In this document: piece after piece, positions 1 to 6,928 of the stretch | How the letters are laid out: every line of letters starts with the position of its first letter | Position numbering within the stretch: position 1 is the first letter of the stretch | DNA from: JAGLCY01 sp965369705 | GTDB lineage: Bacteria; Krumholzibacteriota; Krumholzibacteriia; LZORAL124-64-63 | Length of the DNA: 15,323 nucleotides | Assembly (NCBI GenBank): GCA_965369705.1 | Contig: CBDURF010000076.1 | Coordinates: 1 to 15,323 of the forward strand | Direction of reading: 5' to 3' | Notes under the pieces: model-generated | Database searches by the model: none | Seen by the model: the letters and a program-made list of their open reading frames with translations, nothing else | Told to the model about the DNA's origin: nothing | Made by a program: the position numbers and the translations under genes

Positions 1-354
1 CATGGTGTCGGTGCCGTGAGTGATGACGATCCCGTCGATATCCGTCTTCGCCAGCTCGTTGATGCGCTTGGCGAGAGCCAACCAGACCTCGTCGTTCATG
101 TTCTGGCTGCCCACGTTGGCGATCTGTTCACCGGTGCAGTCCGCGATTTTCGCCAGATCGGGCACCGCGGCCAGCAGGACATCCACTCCGACCTGTCCGG
201 ATTGGTAACCCGCGGTGGTTTCGGTCTCCGCCGAGCCGGCGATGGTCCCGCCGGTGGCGAGAATCACTACCTTCGGCAGGTTCTCGGCCTGGACAAGGCT
301 CACGAACATGGCGCACAGCAGGAGCGCGGTCCCGAATAGGATAAGCTTCTTCAT
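1..354 (-). CDS. ansB: Type II (periplasmic) L-asparaginase, N-terminal part, cut by window edge
   Basis: Hydrolyses L-asparagine to L-aspartate and ammonia outside the cytoplasm. Only the first 118 codons are inside the window; the family is usually about 330-350 residues. Residues 1-23 form a Sec signal peptide: MKK, a hydrophobic stretch, then cleavage after VQA. Family signatures are clear: ILATGGTIAG (31-40) with the nucleophile Thr37, Tyr50 at the position of the second active-site residue, GSQNMND (82-88) and HGTDTM (113-118) with the Thr-Asp pair. The match to E. coli AnsB runs through the whole visible part. The ATG follows an AAAGGGA ribosome-binding site. It lies 76 bp downstream of aspA on the same strand, so it looks like the last visible gene of a dcu-aspA-ansB operon supplying aspartate to the aspartase. 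Confidence 0.95.
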   Translation of the reverse strand, partial: MKKLILFGTALLLCAMFVSLVQAENLPKVVILATGGTIAGSAETETTAGYQSGQVGVDVLLAAVPDLAKIADCTGEQIANVGSQNMNDEVWLALAKRINELAKTDIDGIVITHGTDTM

Positions 355-372
355 GTGATTCCCTTTCAATTG

Positions 373-395
373 ACGTCCGGTTGTTTCCCGGACGT
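373..395 (-). promoter_or_regulatory. Intercistronic hairpin between aspA and ansB
   Basis: A perfect 8-bp inverted repeat, ACGTCCGG and CCGGACGT, encloses a 7-nt loop in the 76-bp gap between the aspA stop and the ansB start. No T-run follows on the minus strand, so it is not a standard intrinsic terminator. In the mRNA it would sit just before the ansB ribosome-binding site. It could stabilise or separate the upstream message, or tune ansB translation. The structure is read directly; the role is inference. Confidence 0.5.
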
Positions 396-430
396 GTCTA
401 TTGTCCCGGTTTCGTCGCGGCCTTCCGTCT

Positions 431-1885
431 CTATTTCTGTCCGGTCATTGCCTTGGGGTCCAAAATCTTCTCGAGCTCGGCTTCGTCGAGCAGCTTCCGC
501 TCGCGAACGATTTCCAGCACTCCCTTGCCGGTCTTCAGCGCTTCGGCGGCGATTTCCGTCGCGGTGTCGTAGCCGAGCACGGGATTCAGCGCGGTCACGA
601 TGCCGATGCTGCGCTCCACCATCTGCTTGACCTGGTCCGGGTTGGCGGTGATGCCCTCCACGCAGCGCTCACGGAAAGTGCGCAGGGTGTTGATAAGGAG
701 TACCTGGGATTCCAGGATCGCCGCGGCGACCACCGGCTCGTAGGCGTTCAGCTGAAGCTGCCCGAAGCTCTGGGCATAGGCCACCGTCAGGTCGTTGCCG
801 ATCACCTGCATGGCGACACAGTTGACCAGCTCGGGCATGACGGGATTCACCTTGCCGGGCATGATCGAGGATCCCGGCTGCATGGCGGGCAGATTGAATT
901 CGTAGAATCCGGTCCGCGGCCCCGAGGAGAGCAGGATCAGGTCGTTGGCGGTCTTGTTCAGGCGCACGGCGAGTCCGCGCAGCGCCGAGGAGTACATCAC
1001 GAATCCGTGCAAGTCGGATGTCGCGGCGACCAGGTCCTCCGAGCTGTAGATCGGCTTGCCCGTGATCTTGGCCAGATGCTCCGCGCAGTACTCGGGAAAG
1101 CCCTCGACCGCATTGAGCTTGGTCCCGATCGCGGTGCCGCCCATGTTCACGCCGTACAGTTCCTTCTCGAGAGTCTGGATCGTTGCGATCTGGGCACGCA
1201 GGCCCGAGCCGAAGGCGTGGAACTCCTGGCCCATGGTCATCGGCACCGCGTCCTGCAGTTCGGTGCGGCCCATCTTGAGGATCTCGTTGAACTCTTCGCC
1301 CTTGGCCTCGAAAGCGGTCGCCAACGCGTCCAACTCCTTCAGCAGTGGCTCGTTGTAACGCAGCATCGCCACCTTCAGCGCGGTGGGATAGAAGTCGTTG
1401 GTCGACTGCGACATGTTCAGATCGTCGTGGGGTTCGACGATGTCGTAGCTGCCCAGCTTGTGACCCATCTTTTCCAGGGCCACGTTCGCGATCACCTCGT
1501 TGGCGCACATGTTCGTCGAGGTGCCCGCGCCACCCTGGTAGAGATCCACCAGGAACTGGTCGTGGTACTCGCCTTCCAGGATGGCGGCGACGGCCTTTTC
1601 GATACCGTCCAGAACGTCGTCCTTGAGCGCTCCGGCCTGATTGTTGGCGCGCGCCGCGGCCAGCTTCACCAAGGCCAGGGCGTTCACCAGCTCGGGATAG
1701 CGATAAAGGGGCGTACCCGAGATCTGGAAGTTCTCAAGGGCGCGGGCGGTCTGCACGCCGTAATAGGCCTCGGCGGGGATCTGTTTTTCCCCCAGCAGAT
1801 CGTGTTCGGTCCGGAACTCCTGCGCCGAAGCCAGGCTACTCATCACGATCAGCATGGCGAACACGCCAAATTTCAACCTGTTCAT
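431..1885 (-). CDS. aspA: Aspartate ammonia-lyase (aspartase) with N-terminal signal peptide
   Basis: Deaminates L-aspartate to fumarate and ammonia. The 484-residue protein aligns with E. coli AspA from about residue 27 to the end. Superfamily motifs are present: QGGAGTSTN (117-125), SQSTND (159-164), GRTELQDAVP (206-215) and the flexible-loop signature GSSIMPGKVNP (338-348). Position 209 is Glu where E. coli AspA has Gln and fumarase C has His. Residues 1-21 are an additional Sec-type signal peptide (Asn-Arg-x-x-Lys, hydrophobic core, cleavage after ASA). The start at 1885 is preceded by GGGAGGG at good spacing. The internal Met15, which would give a cytoplasmic form of normal length, has no Shine-Dalgarno sequence. 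The gene lies 23 bp after dcu and 76 bp before ansB. Aspartase identity is supported by those neighbours; export is inferred from sequence. Confidence 0.93.
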   Translation of the reverse strand: MNRLKFGVFAMLIVMSSLASAQEFRTEHDLLGEKQIPAEAYYGVQTARALENFQISGTPLYRYPELVNALALVKLAAARANNQAGALKDDVLDGIEKAVAAILEGEYHDQFLVDLYQGGAGTSTNMCANEVIANVALEKMGHKLGSYDIVEPHDDLNMSQSTNDFYPTALKVAMLRYNEPLLKELDALATAFEAKGEEFNEILKMGRTELQDAVPMTMGQEFHAFGSGLRAQIATIQTLEKELYGVNMGGTAIGTKLNAVEGFPEYCAEHLAKITGKPIYSSEDLVAATSDLHGFVMYSSALRGLAVRLNKTANDLILLSSGPRTGFYEFNLPAMQPGSSIMPGKVNPVMPELVNCVAMQVIGNDLTVAYAQSFGQLQLNAYEPVVAAAILESQVLLINTLRTFRERCVEGITANPDQVKQMVERSIGIVTALNPVLGYDTATEIAAEALKTGKGVLEIVRERKLLDEAELEKILDPKAMTGQK

Positions 1886-1908
1886 CTCTAAACCCTCCCT
1901 TTGAGGCC

Positions 1909-3240
1909 CTACAGGCCGACGATGGAAACGATCAGCATGGCCAGGACAACCGCCGAGGCGGTCGTCACCAAACCGGGTATCATGAAACTGTGATTCAAAA
2001 GATATTTGCCGATGCGGGTGGTGCCGGTCTGGTCGAAGGAGACCGCGGCGAGCACCGTCCCGTAGGTGGGCAGCACGAAGAGGCCGTTCACCGCGGGGTA
2101 GAGCCCCACGAGCAGACCAACCGACATCCCCGCCGCGACGGCGACCGGCATGAGCGTGACGATCGTCGCGGCCTGACTGAAGAGCATGATCGAAAGCGTG
2201 AAGAGACCGAGCGCGTAAACCCAGGGGTGCTGGTTGATCAATCCGGAAATGCCTTCGACGATGAACTCGCGGTTGTGCTCGAAGAACGAGGAACCGAGCC
2301 AGGCCACACCCAGGATGCTGATCACGGCGGTCATCCCGCCCTTCATGATGCTGCCCTTCATGGCAATTTCGGGGCTGGCCTTGAAGAAGATCATGATGAA
2401 ACCCGCGACACCCAGCATGATGATCATGATGGCCGCGGCCATGTCCACCTGGTCGTACTGCTGCACGCCCTCCACCAGGATCCGGTACTCGGGGCGCATC
2501 TCATCGAAGATGCCGAGCAGCACCACGAAAACGATCCCGGCGAGGAAAACCAGGGTCGAGCCACGCGCGCGAGTCAGGGCGGATCCTTCGAGTTCCGCCA
2601 GTTCTCCACCGGTCGACCTGGTCTCCGCGGCTTCGGTCTGCGGCAGGTCCTCATCCTCGAGCGGCTTGCCCCGCCAGGCCACCGAAAGCGCGCCGACCAT
2701 TACGGCGATGAGCGTCGAGGGCACGATCACTATGAGGATCTTTGGCAGGCTGACGCCCATCGGCGCGAGCACTCCGAGCACCGCCACGGTGACCGCCGAG
2801 ATGGGGGAGGCGATGAGACCGTGCTGGGCCGCGATCACGCTGATCGACATGGGACGTTCCGGCCGAACTCCGGCCTTGCGCGCGGTTTCGGCGATGACCG
2901 GCAGGATGGCGTAGACCACATGCTGGGTGCCGCAGGCGGCGACGAGCACGTAGGTGACCAGGGGGGCCAGGAAGGTGATGTTCTGCGGATTGCGACGCAG
3001 GACCTTTTGCGCCAAAAGCACCAGGTAGTCCAACCCGCCGGCGGCCTGCATGGTGGCCAGCGCGGTGATCACCGCGATGATCATTCCCAGGACCGCGGCG
3101 GGAGGTCCGCCGGGAGGCGCACCCAGTACGAAAACGAAAATGATCAGTCCGATACCGGCGACCGCACCCAGGGCGATCCCGCCGAAACGGGCACCGATCA
3201 CGATGCAGGCCAGGAGAATGGCCAACTCGAGCCAGATCAT
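1909..3240 (-). CDS. dcuA: Anaerobic C4-dicarboxylate transporter, DcuA/DcuB family
   Basis: Inner-membrane antiporter family that exchanges fumarate, malate or aspartate for succinate during anaerobic growth. The 443-residue length matches the family. Motifs shared with E. coli DcuB include GARFGGIALG (16-25), RNPQNI (83-88), CGTQHVVYAILP (103-114), RPERPM (126-131), HGLIASP (140-146), LPTYGT (390-395) and GTTRIGKYLLNHSF (406-419). Hydrophobic segments run through most of the protein; a charged loop lies at about 189-227. The ATG at 3240 is the only sensible start, because an in-frame stop lies six codons upstream (3256-3258); its ribosome-binding site is poor. It is the first gene of the aspA-ansB operon. 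Assignment between DcuA and DcuB is not possible from sequence alone; the symbol follows the aspA linkage known in E. coli. Confidence 0.92.
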   Translation of the reverse strand: MIWLELAILLACIVIGARFGGIALGAVAGIGLIIFVFVLGAPPGGPPAAVLGMIIAVITALATMQAAGGLDYLVLLAQKVLRRNPQNITFLAPLVTYVLVAACGTQHVVYAILPVIAETARKAGVRPERPMSISVIAAQHGLIASPISAVTVAVLGVLAPMGVSLPKILIVIVPSTLIAVMVGALSVAWRGKPLEDEDLPQTEAAETRSTGGELAELEGSALTRARGSTLVFLAGIVFVVLLGIFDEMRPEYRILVEGVQQYDQVDMAAAIMIIMLGVAGFIMIFFKASPEIAMKGSIMKGGMTAVISILGVAWLGSSFFEHNREFIVEGISGLINQHPWVYALGLFTLSIMLFSQAATIVTLMPVAVAAGMSVGLLVGLYPAVNGLFVLPTYGTVLAAVSFDQTGTTRIGKYLLNHSFMIPGLVTTASAVVLAMLIVSIVGL

Positions 3241-3304
3241 GGGTGGTGATCCATTTCATTGAGGCGGTACCCGCCGGCCATGGGCACGCGACGAGCTCAG
3301 GGGA

Positions 3305-3314
3305 TATCTAGATA
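3305..3314. promoter_or_regulatory. Perfect 10-bp palindrome TATCTAGATA upstream of dcu
   Basis: TATCTAGATA reads the same on both strands and lies about 65 bp upstream of the dcu start, in an AT-rich patch. Beside it, AGGGT (3316-3320) and ACCCT (3330-3334) form a second short inverted repeat. Both would fit the untranslated leader or an operator of the operon. No known regulator site (for example the FNR consensus) matches, so the role is inference. Confidence 0.3.
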
Positions 3315-3360
3315 AAGGGTATGTTTTTCACCCTCTTGTCGGACCGCCCCATGTTTCAGC

Positions 3361-3389
3361 AGTTGAGCAAAAAGGAGAAAGATTGTCAA
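3361..3389 (-). promoter_or_regulatory. Candidate sigma-70-type promoter for dcu-aspA-ansB
   Basis: On the minus strand a perfect TTGACA (3389 to 3384) is followed by a 17-bp spacer ending in TGC and then TCAACT (3366 to 3361). The -35 box is ideal and an extended -10 TG is present, but the -10 hexamer matches the consensus at only three of six positions. It lies about 120 bp upstream of the dcu ATG. Confidence 0.3.
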
Positions 3390-3435
3390 TGATTAGATGT
3401 CTTTCACCATCGCCTTGGGGGGCTGGCGAAGGGAT

Positions 3436-3464
3436 AAAAAATCCGGCCCAGGAAGAGACCTTCC
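3436..3464 (-). terminator. Weak terminator-like hairpin downstream of the MscS-family gene
   Basis: On the minus strand GGAAG-GTCT-CTTCC forms a 5-bp stem with a 4-nt loop, followed nine bases later by six T residues. It lies about 145 nt after the channel gene's stop codon. The stem is short and the T-run is displaced, so this is only a possible terminator for the DUF6165-mscS unit. Confidence 0.22.
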
Positions 3465-3608
3465 GGTTTCTAAAACGCCAGGCACCAAAGGCCGGCACCC
3501 CTACCCGCTCGGCCGGTTCTCCGCCGGTGATCATCAGCGCGGCGACCTGCCGAGCCAGGATCCCCGGGGGCACTTTTCGTCGTCCGGGGCAAAAACCCTA
3601 CTTAAAGA

Positions 3609-5396
3609 TCAATCAAGGGGCCCAACCTGTGCCGACTCGCCTTCGCCGGGTCGGCGAGGCTGCTGACCCGCGCGTCTCCCCATCTCCCTGCGCGGATACG
3701 GAATCTTGATGCCCTCTTCGGCGAAGCGCAGCACGACCAGCCGCGGCAGATCCGTCATGAGCGGCCACCAGTTTTCATTGCGGGCCCAGGGTCGGACGGC
3801 GATTTCCACCCAGGAATCGGCCCACTCCGACACGAAGACCGAGGTCGCTGGCCGGTCCAGCACCCGCTCCTCGCCTTTGACCAGATCGTGGAGAATGGCG
3901 ATGGCTTGGTCGATGTCCTCTTCGTAACCCACTCGCACGGTGAAGTCCACCCGCCGCAAAGGCTCGACCGACCGGTTCTCGATGATATCCGACCAGATCT
4001 TGCGGTTCGGGATGAGCAGACGCCGGCCATCGAAGGTGAGGACCGTCGTGTTGGCGATCCACATGGCCTTGACGGTTCCGACCACGGTTCCGGTGCGGAT
4101 GACGTCATCCACGTCGAAGGGCCGTGTGGCCAGGATGAAGAATCCCGCCGCGAGATTGGCCAGCGAATCCTGCAACGCGAAACCGATGACCACGCCGGCC
4201 ACACCCGCGCCGGCCAGCAGGGTGGTCGGGTCGGCGCCGACCAGCCACAGGCCGAAGAACAGGCCGATGATTGTGGATATCGGACCGATCAGGCTGTGTC
4301 CAAGCTGAATCATGAGCTTGGTGAGCTTGATCAGGCCAACCAGGCGCAACAGCCACCAGCCGAATCGGAATGCGAGCCGGAAAAATACAACCGAGGCCAG
4401 GATGATCAGCAACTTTACCAGGATGGTGGGACCGTTGTCCTTGAACCACAGCCCCAGGTCCTCGAGGAAATCCTTGGTGAGGCCGAGCAGGACCCGCGGA
4501 TCCAGGATCCTTTCGGATATCTCGCCGGTGGTCTTGATGATGAACTGGCGGTACTGCGTGGTCTCGAAACCCCTGGCGCCCAGAAGGTCCACCGTGATTT
4601 TCAGGCTCTTGGCCACGCCCTGGACGCGGGCCTCGGCGTACTGCAACCGGGCGCGCTCAAGGCCGATCTCGGATTCGGGAGTCCCGGCCTGCTCACTGGT
4701 CTTGATCTTCTTTCCAAGATTTTCCCGGGTGTTCACGGCGATCTGAAGCCTGCCGACCAGAGCCTCCGCCCGGTTGTGCAGGATCCGGTCGAACCGGTTC
4801 CAGGCTTTACGGGTATCGATGTCCAGAGAGTCTGCATCCTCGATGATTTCTTTCAACTCGGGAAAAAGACGATTCAGCCGATCCCGCGCCTCTCCTATCT
4901 GGGCTTCCAGGTCTCCCAGATTTTCCGCGGAGGCGTCCGAGCGTTGGTTCCGAAGGATGTCGATTTCCCGCGACCACGACTCGAGAGCCCGTTCGTAACC
5001 GTGGAACTTGGCAATGAGAAACTTGGCCGTTTCCTGCCGTATTTTCGCGGTCTCCGGAGCGGATTCATCCAGTTTGGGCAGGAGCTTCATCAGATCGGGC
5101 TGAATGTCGTCGATTATCCCGATGTGCCGTTCACTCTGGATCCGGAGCAGCTGGAGTTGCTCGTCTTCCGCGTCCCGGAACTGGGTTTCGAGAACAAACA
5201 GGCTGTCGAGTTCGGCCTGCAGAGTGCCCAGGAGCTGCTGGGCGCGCATCAGGTCGGTGGGCTCAATCCGGACCTCGACGCTGTCGGGGGAAGATTCGGC
5301 CTCCTGTGCGAAAAGGGAACCCGGGCCTGTGGCCGCCAATAGAAAAATGGTCGCGATCAGCATGAAAGCCAGTGGAATCGCAGGAAGACGCCGCAA
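3609..5396 (-). CDS. MscS-family mechanosensitive channel with large N-terminal extracytoplasmic coiled-coil domain
   Basis: Small-conductance mechanosensitive channel family, opening under membrane tension to release solutes during osmotic downshock. The 595 residues run as follows: signal peptide (1-30, cleavage after LFA); a largely helical, charged region at about 45-320, likely coiled coil and periplasmic; hydrophobic segments at about 325-350 and 365-388; the pore helix at about 393-423, rich in Gly and Ala (GAGVAGVVIGFALQDSLANL); the beta domain (RPFDVDDVI to LLIPN, 425-464); and a C-terminal alpha/beta part ending near IPYP. E. coli MscS has about 286 residues, so this is a long MscK/YnaI-like form. 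The start is TTG at 5396, chosen because GGAGG (5404-5408) precedes it at ideal spacing and the signal peptide follows. It lies 30 bp downstream of the DUF6165 gene, probably in the same operon. Confidence 0.9.
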   Translation of the reverse strand: MRRLPAIPLAFMLIATIFLLAATGPGSLFAQEAESSPDSVEVRIEPTDLMRAQQLLGTLQAELDSLFVLETQFRDAEDEQLQLLRIQSERHIGIIDDIQPDLMKLLPKLDESAPETAKIRQETAKFLIAKFHGYERALESWSREIDILRNQRSDASAENLGDLEAQIGEARDRLNRLFPELKEIIEDADSLDIDTRKAWNRFDRILHNRAEALVGRLQIAVNTRENLGKKIKTSEQAGTPESEIGLERARLQYAEARVQGVAKSLKITVDLLGARGFETTQYRQFIIKTTGEISERILDPRVLLGLTKDFLEDLGLWFKDNGPTILVKLLIILASVVFFRLAFRFGWWLLRLVGLIKLTKLMIQLGHSLIGPISTIIGLFFGLWLVGADPTTLLAGAGVAGVVIGFALQDSLANLAAGFFILATRPFDVDDVIRTGTVVGTVKAMWIANTTVLTFDGRRLLIPNRKIWSDIIENRSVEPLRRVDFTVRVGYEEDIDQAIAILHDLVKGEERVLDRPATSVFVSEWADSWVEIAVRPWARNENWWPLMTDLPRLVVLRFAEEGIKIPYPRREMGRRAGQQPRRPGEGESAQVGPLD

Positions 5397-5426
5397 GAAA
5401 CAACCTCCGTGAAGACGAACGGACAG

Positions 5427-5828
5427 CTAAGACGATGGTGGAGTGTAGTCCGGATAATACTTTTCTTCAACCAGGTCACTGCCCAGCCGTCGGTTCAGTT
5501 CGTACTTGAGACGGGCGCGGTCGTCATTCTGTTGGTAGACCGAACGGGCCAGGCGTATGAATTCCTCGCCGAACGCGCCGGCAGCCTCCTGCCGGCGGAT
5601 GTCGTCCTCGATGTCCCACAGCCTCTCGTTGACCGCCTTCAATTTCGGGACCAGATCGCCTGTGTCGGCGGCGCTCAGCGGTGAATCGGCCCAGGTCCTG
5701 CGCAACAGGTCGAGTTCCCGGTTCACGTTGAGGAGTTTTTCATCGCCCTTGATCCGTTCGGACTTGATCTCGAGGATGGTCATCTTGTCCAGGAATTCCC
5801 CAATGGACACTTCGACTTTCAAGGCCAT
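5427..5828 (-). CDS. DUF6165 family protein
   Basis: Function unknown. I recognise the family from its N-terminus (VEVSIGEFLDKMTILEIKSE, residues 5-24), the LLNVNRELDLL segment, the ERLWDIEDDIR segment, and the FIRLARSVYQQNDDRA segment with an EEKYY ending. The 133-residue protein is charged and helical, with no signal peptide or membrane segment, so it is likely cytoplasmic. I set the start at the ATG at 5828, preceded by CGGGGA, because the family begins there; an upstream ATG at 5882 would add 18 residues without family character. It lies directly upstream of the MscS-type channel gene with a 30-bp gap, suggesting co-transcription, although no functional link is known to me. Confidence 0.8.
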   Translation of the reverse strand: MALKVEVSIGEFLDKMTILEIKSERIKGDEKLLNVNRELDLLRRTWADSPLSAADTGDLVPKLKAVNERLWDIEDDIRRQEAAGAFGEEFIRLARSVYQQNDDRARLKYELNRRLGSDLVEEKYYPDYTPPSS

Positions 5829-5954
5829 GTTTTTTCCCCGGTTGGAGTGTGCGGGATTACACATATACTGATGATTCCACAATATGGCCCACCATGGAAA
5901 TTTCGCCCAGGATTTTCCAGGGACGGTCTGGATTCAGGACTGAAAGGCGGACAA

Positions 5955-6410
5955 GTGCCGCACATCTACGTCGACGCCGACGCCTGCCCCGTAAAGCAGG
6001 AAATCTACAAGGTGGCCCAACGCTACGGCCTGGACGTGACCCTGGTGGCCAACTCGTGGATGCGCGTGCCGGGCGCCGGTTGGCTCAAGCTGGTCGTGGT
6101 CGACAAGGAGTTGGATTCAGCGGACGACTGGATCGCCGAACACGCCGCAAAGGACGACATCGTCATCACGGGCGATTTTCCGCTGGCCGCCCGCTGCCTG
6201 GACAACGAGGCGCGGGTGATCGGCCACAAGGGACGGCCGTTCACGGAGGAGAACATCAGCGACGCTCTGGCCTCGCGGCAGCTGCTGACCATGCTCCGCG
6301 ACCAGGGCGAAATGACCAAGGGCCCGCCGCCGTTCACGAAGAAGGACCGTTCCAAGTTCCTGCAGCGACTTGACCAGACCATCAACGAGATCAAGCGCGA
6401 TTCCGAATAA
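5955..6410 (+). CDS. YaiI/YqxD family (DUF188, UPF0178) protein
   Basis: A 151-residue member of the YaiI/YqxD family, thought to adopt a PIN/NYN-like nuclease fold; its substrate is not established. It shows the defining N-terminus IYVDADACPVK (4-14), VANSWMRVP (31-39), the acidic DDIVITGDFPLAA segment (67-79), and the KGPPPFTKKDRSKF segment near the C-terminus that corresponds to the TGGP..RDR part of E. coli YaiI. I chose GTG at 5955 because AAGGCGG lies just upstream and the family starts immediately before the VDADACP motif. The ATG at 5847 in the same frame would add 36 unrelated residues. It is divergent from the DUF6165 gene and ends 7 bp from the end of the convergent methyltransferase gene. 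Confidence 0.88.
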   Translation: MPHIYVDADACPVKQEIYKVAQRYGLDVTLVANSWMRVPGAGWLKLVVVDKELDSADDWIAEHAAKDDIVITGDFPLAARCLDNEARVIGHKGRPFTEENISDALASRQLLTMLRDQGEMTKGPPPFTKKDRSKFLQRLDQTINEIKRDSE

Positions 6411-6417
6411 AATCAGA

Positions 6418-6909
6418 TCAAGCCCCGGCCGCGAGCCCTCCTTCGATCTCCAGCAGCATCTTCTTCGCCTTGAGCCCGCCCGCGTATCCGGTCAACTTGC
6501 CGCCCGATCCGATCACCCGGTGGCAGGGAATGACGATGGGGAGCGGATTCTTGCCGTTGGCCGCGCCCACGGCGCGCGAGGCCTTGGGATTACCGGCCCT
6601 CGCGGCCAGCTCGCCGTAGGTGATGGTCTGGCCGCGGGGGATCTCCCGCAGCAGATCCCAGACCTTTTTCTGGAAGGGGGTTCCCCGGGGATTCAGCTGG
6701 AGATCGAAGCTGTTCCGTTCACCCCGGAAATAGGCGCCGAGCTGGGCGGCCGCATCCTTGAACAGGTCGGGCTTGCGCACCCGGTGCACCCCGGGGTCCG
6801 GCCGCCACTTTTCCTCGGGCAGTCGGATGCGGGTCAGGGCCTTGCCGTCGCTTTCCAGGGTCAATTTTCCGAGAGGACTGTTCAGCTCGGCAAACCAGAT
6901 CGTGTCCAT
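6418..6909 (-). CDS. ogt: Methylated-DNA--[protein]-cysteine S-methyltransferase (Ogt/MGMT)
   Basis: Suicide DNA-repair protein that transfers the alkyl group from O6-alkylguanine (and O4-alkylthymine) to its own cysteine. The 163-residue protein has a short N-terminal domain, then the conserved GTPFQKKVW (76-84), IPRGQTITYGELA (90-102), RAVGAANGKNP (112-122) and the active-site IPCHRV (127-132) with Cys129. I set the start at the ATG at 6909, preceded by AAAGGA at six-base spacing; the frame stays open to 6945 but that would overlap the upstream gene. It lies 19 bp after the Ada-AlkA fusion gene. Because that protein lacks the methyltransferase domain of E. coli Ada, this gene probably supplies the missing activity. 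Confidence 0.95.
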   Translation of the reverse strand: MDTIWFAELNSPLGKLTLESDGKALTRIRLPEEKWRPDPGVHRVRKPDLFKDAAAQLGAYFRGERNSFDLQLNPRGTPFQKKVWDLLREIPRGQTITYGELAARAGNPKASRAVGAANGKNPLPIVIPCHRVIGSGGKLTGYAGGLKAKKMLLEIEGGLAAGA

Positions 6910-6928
6910 GGGCGGTCCTTTCCGTGGG

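Larger units (their letters stand above)
3241..3608. other. Intergenic region upstream of the dcu-aspA-ansB operon
   Basis: This 368-bp stretch, the longest gene-free part of the window, separates two minus-strand transcription units. It holds a candidate promoter for dcu, a TATCTAGATA palindrome, a short inverted repeat AGGGT/ACCCT (3316-3334) and a weak terminator-like hairpin at 3436-3464. Short open frames cross it on both strands, but none has a convincing ribosome-binding site or recognisable protein content. I see no RNA gene or repeat family member. Confidence 0.6.

Noticed and set aside
401..1891. Long plus-strand open frame of 496 codons opposite aspA
   Set aside because: It is the antisense shadow of aspA, rich in His, Gln, Arg and Gly with no recognisable domain. 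GC-rich codon use leaves the opposite frame open.
1990..3249. Plus-strand open frame of 419 codons opposite dcu
   Set aside because: Composition is dominated by Gly, Asp, His and Arg with no family motif. The minus strand encodes a clear Dcu protein.
3328..3573. Possible 81-residue minus-strand gene in the dcu upstream region
   Set aside because: There is no ribosome-binding site or recognisable sequence, and it would overlap the likely promoter of dcu. A plus-strand frame of 108 codons crosses the same stretch with equally little support.
3888..5342. Plus-strand open frame of 484 codons opposite the MscS gene
   Set aside because: The minus strand carries the MscS motifs and an ideal ribosome-binding site. 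This frame has neither.
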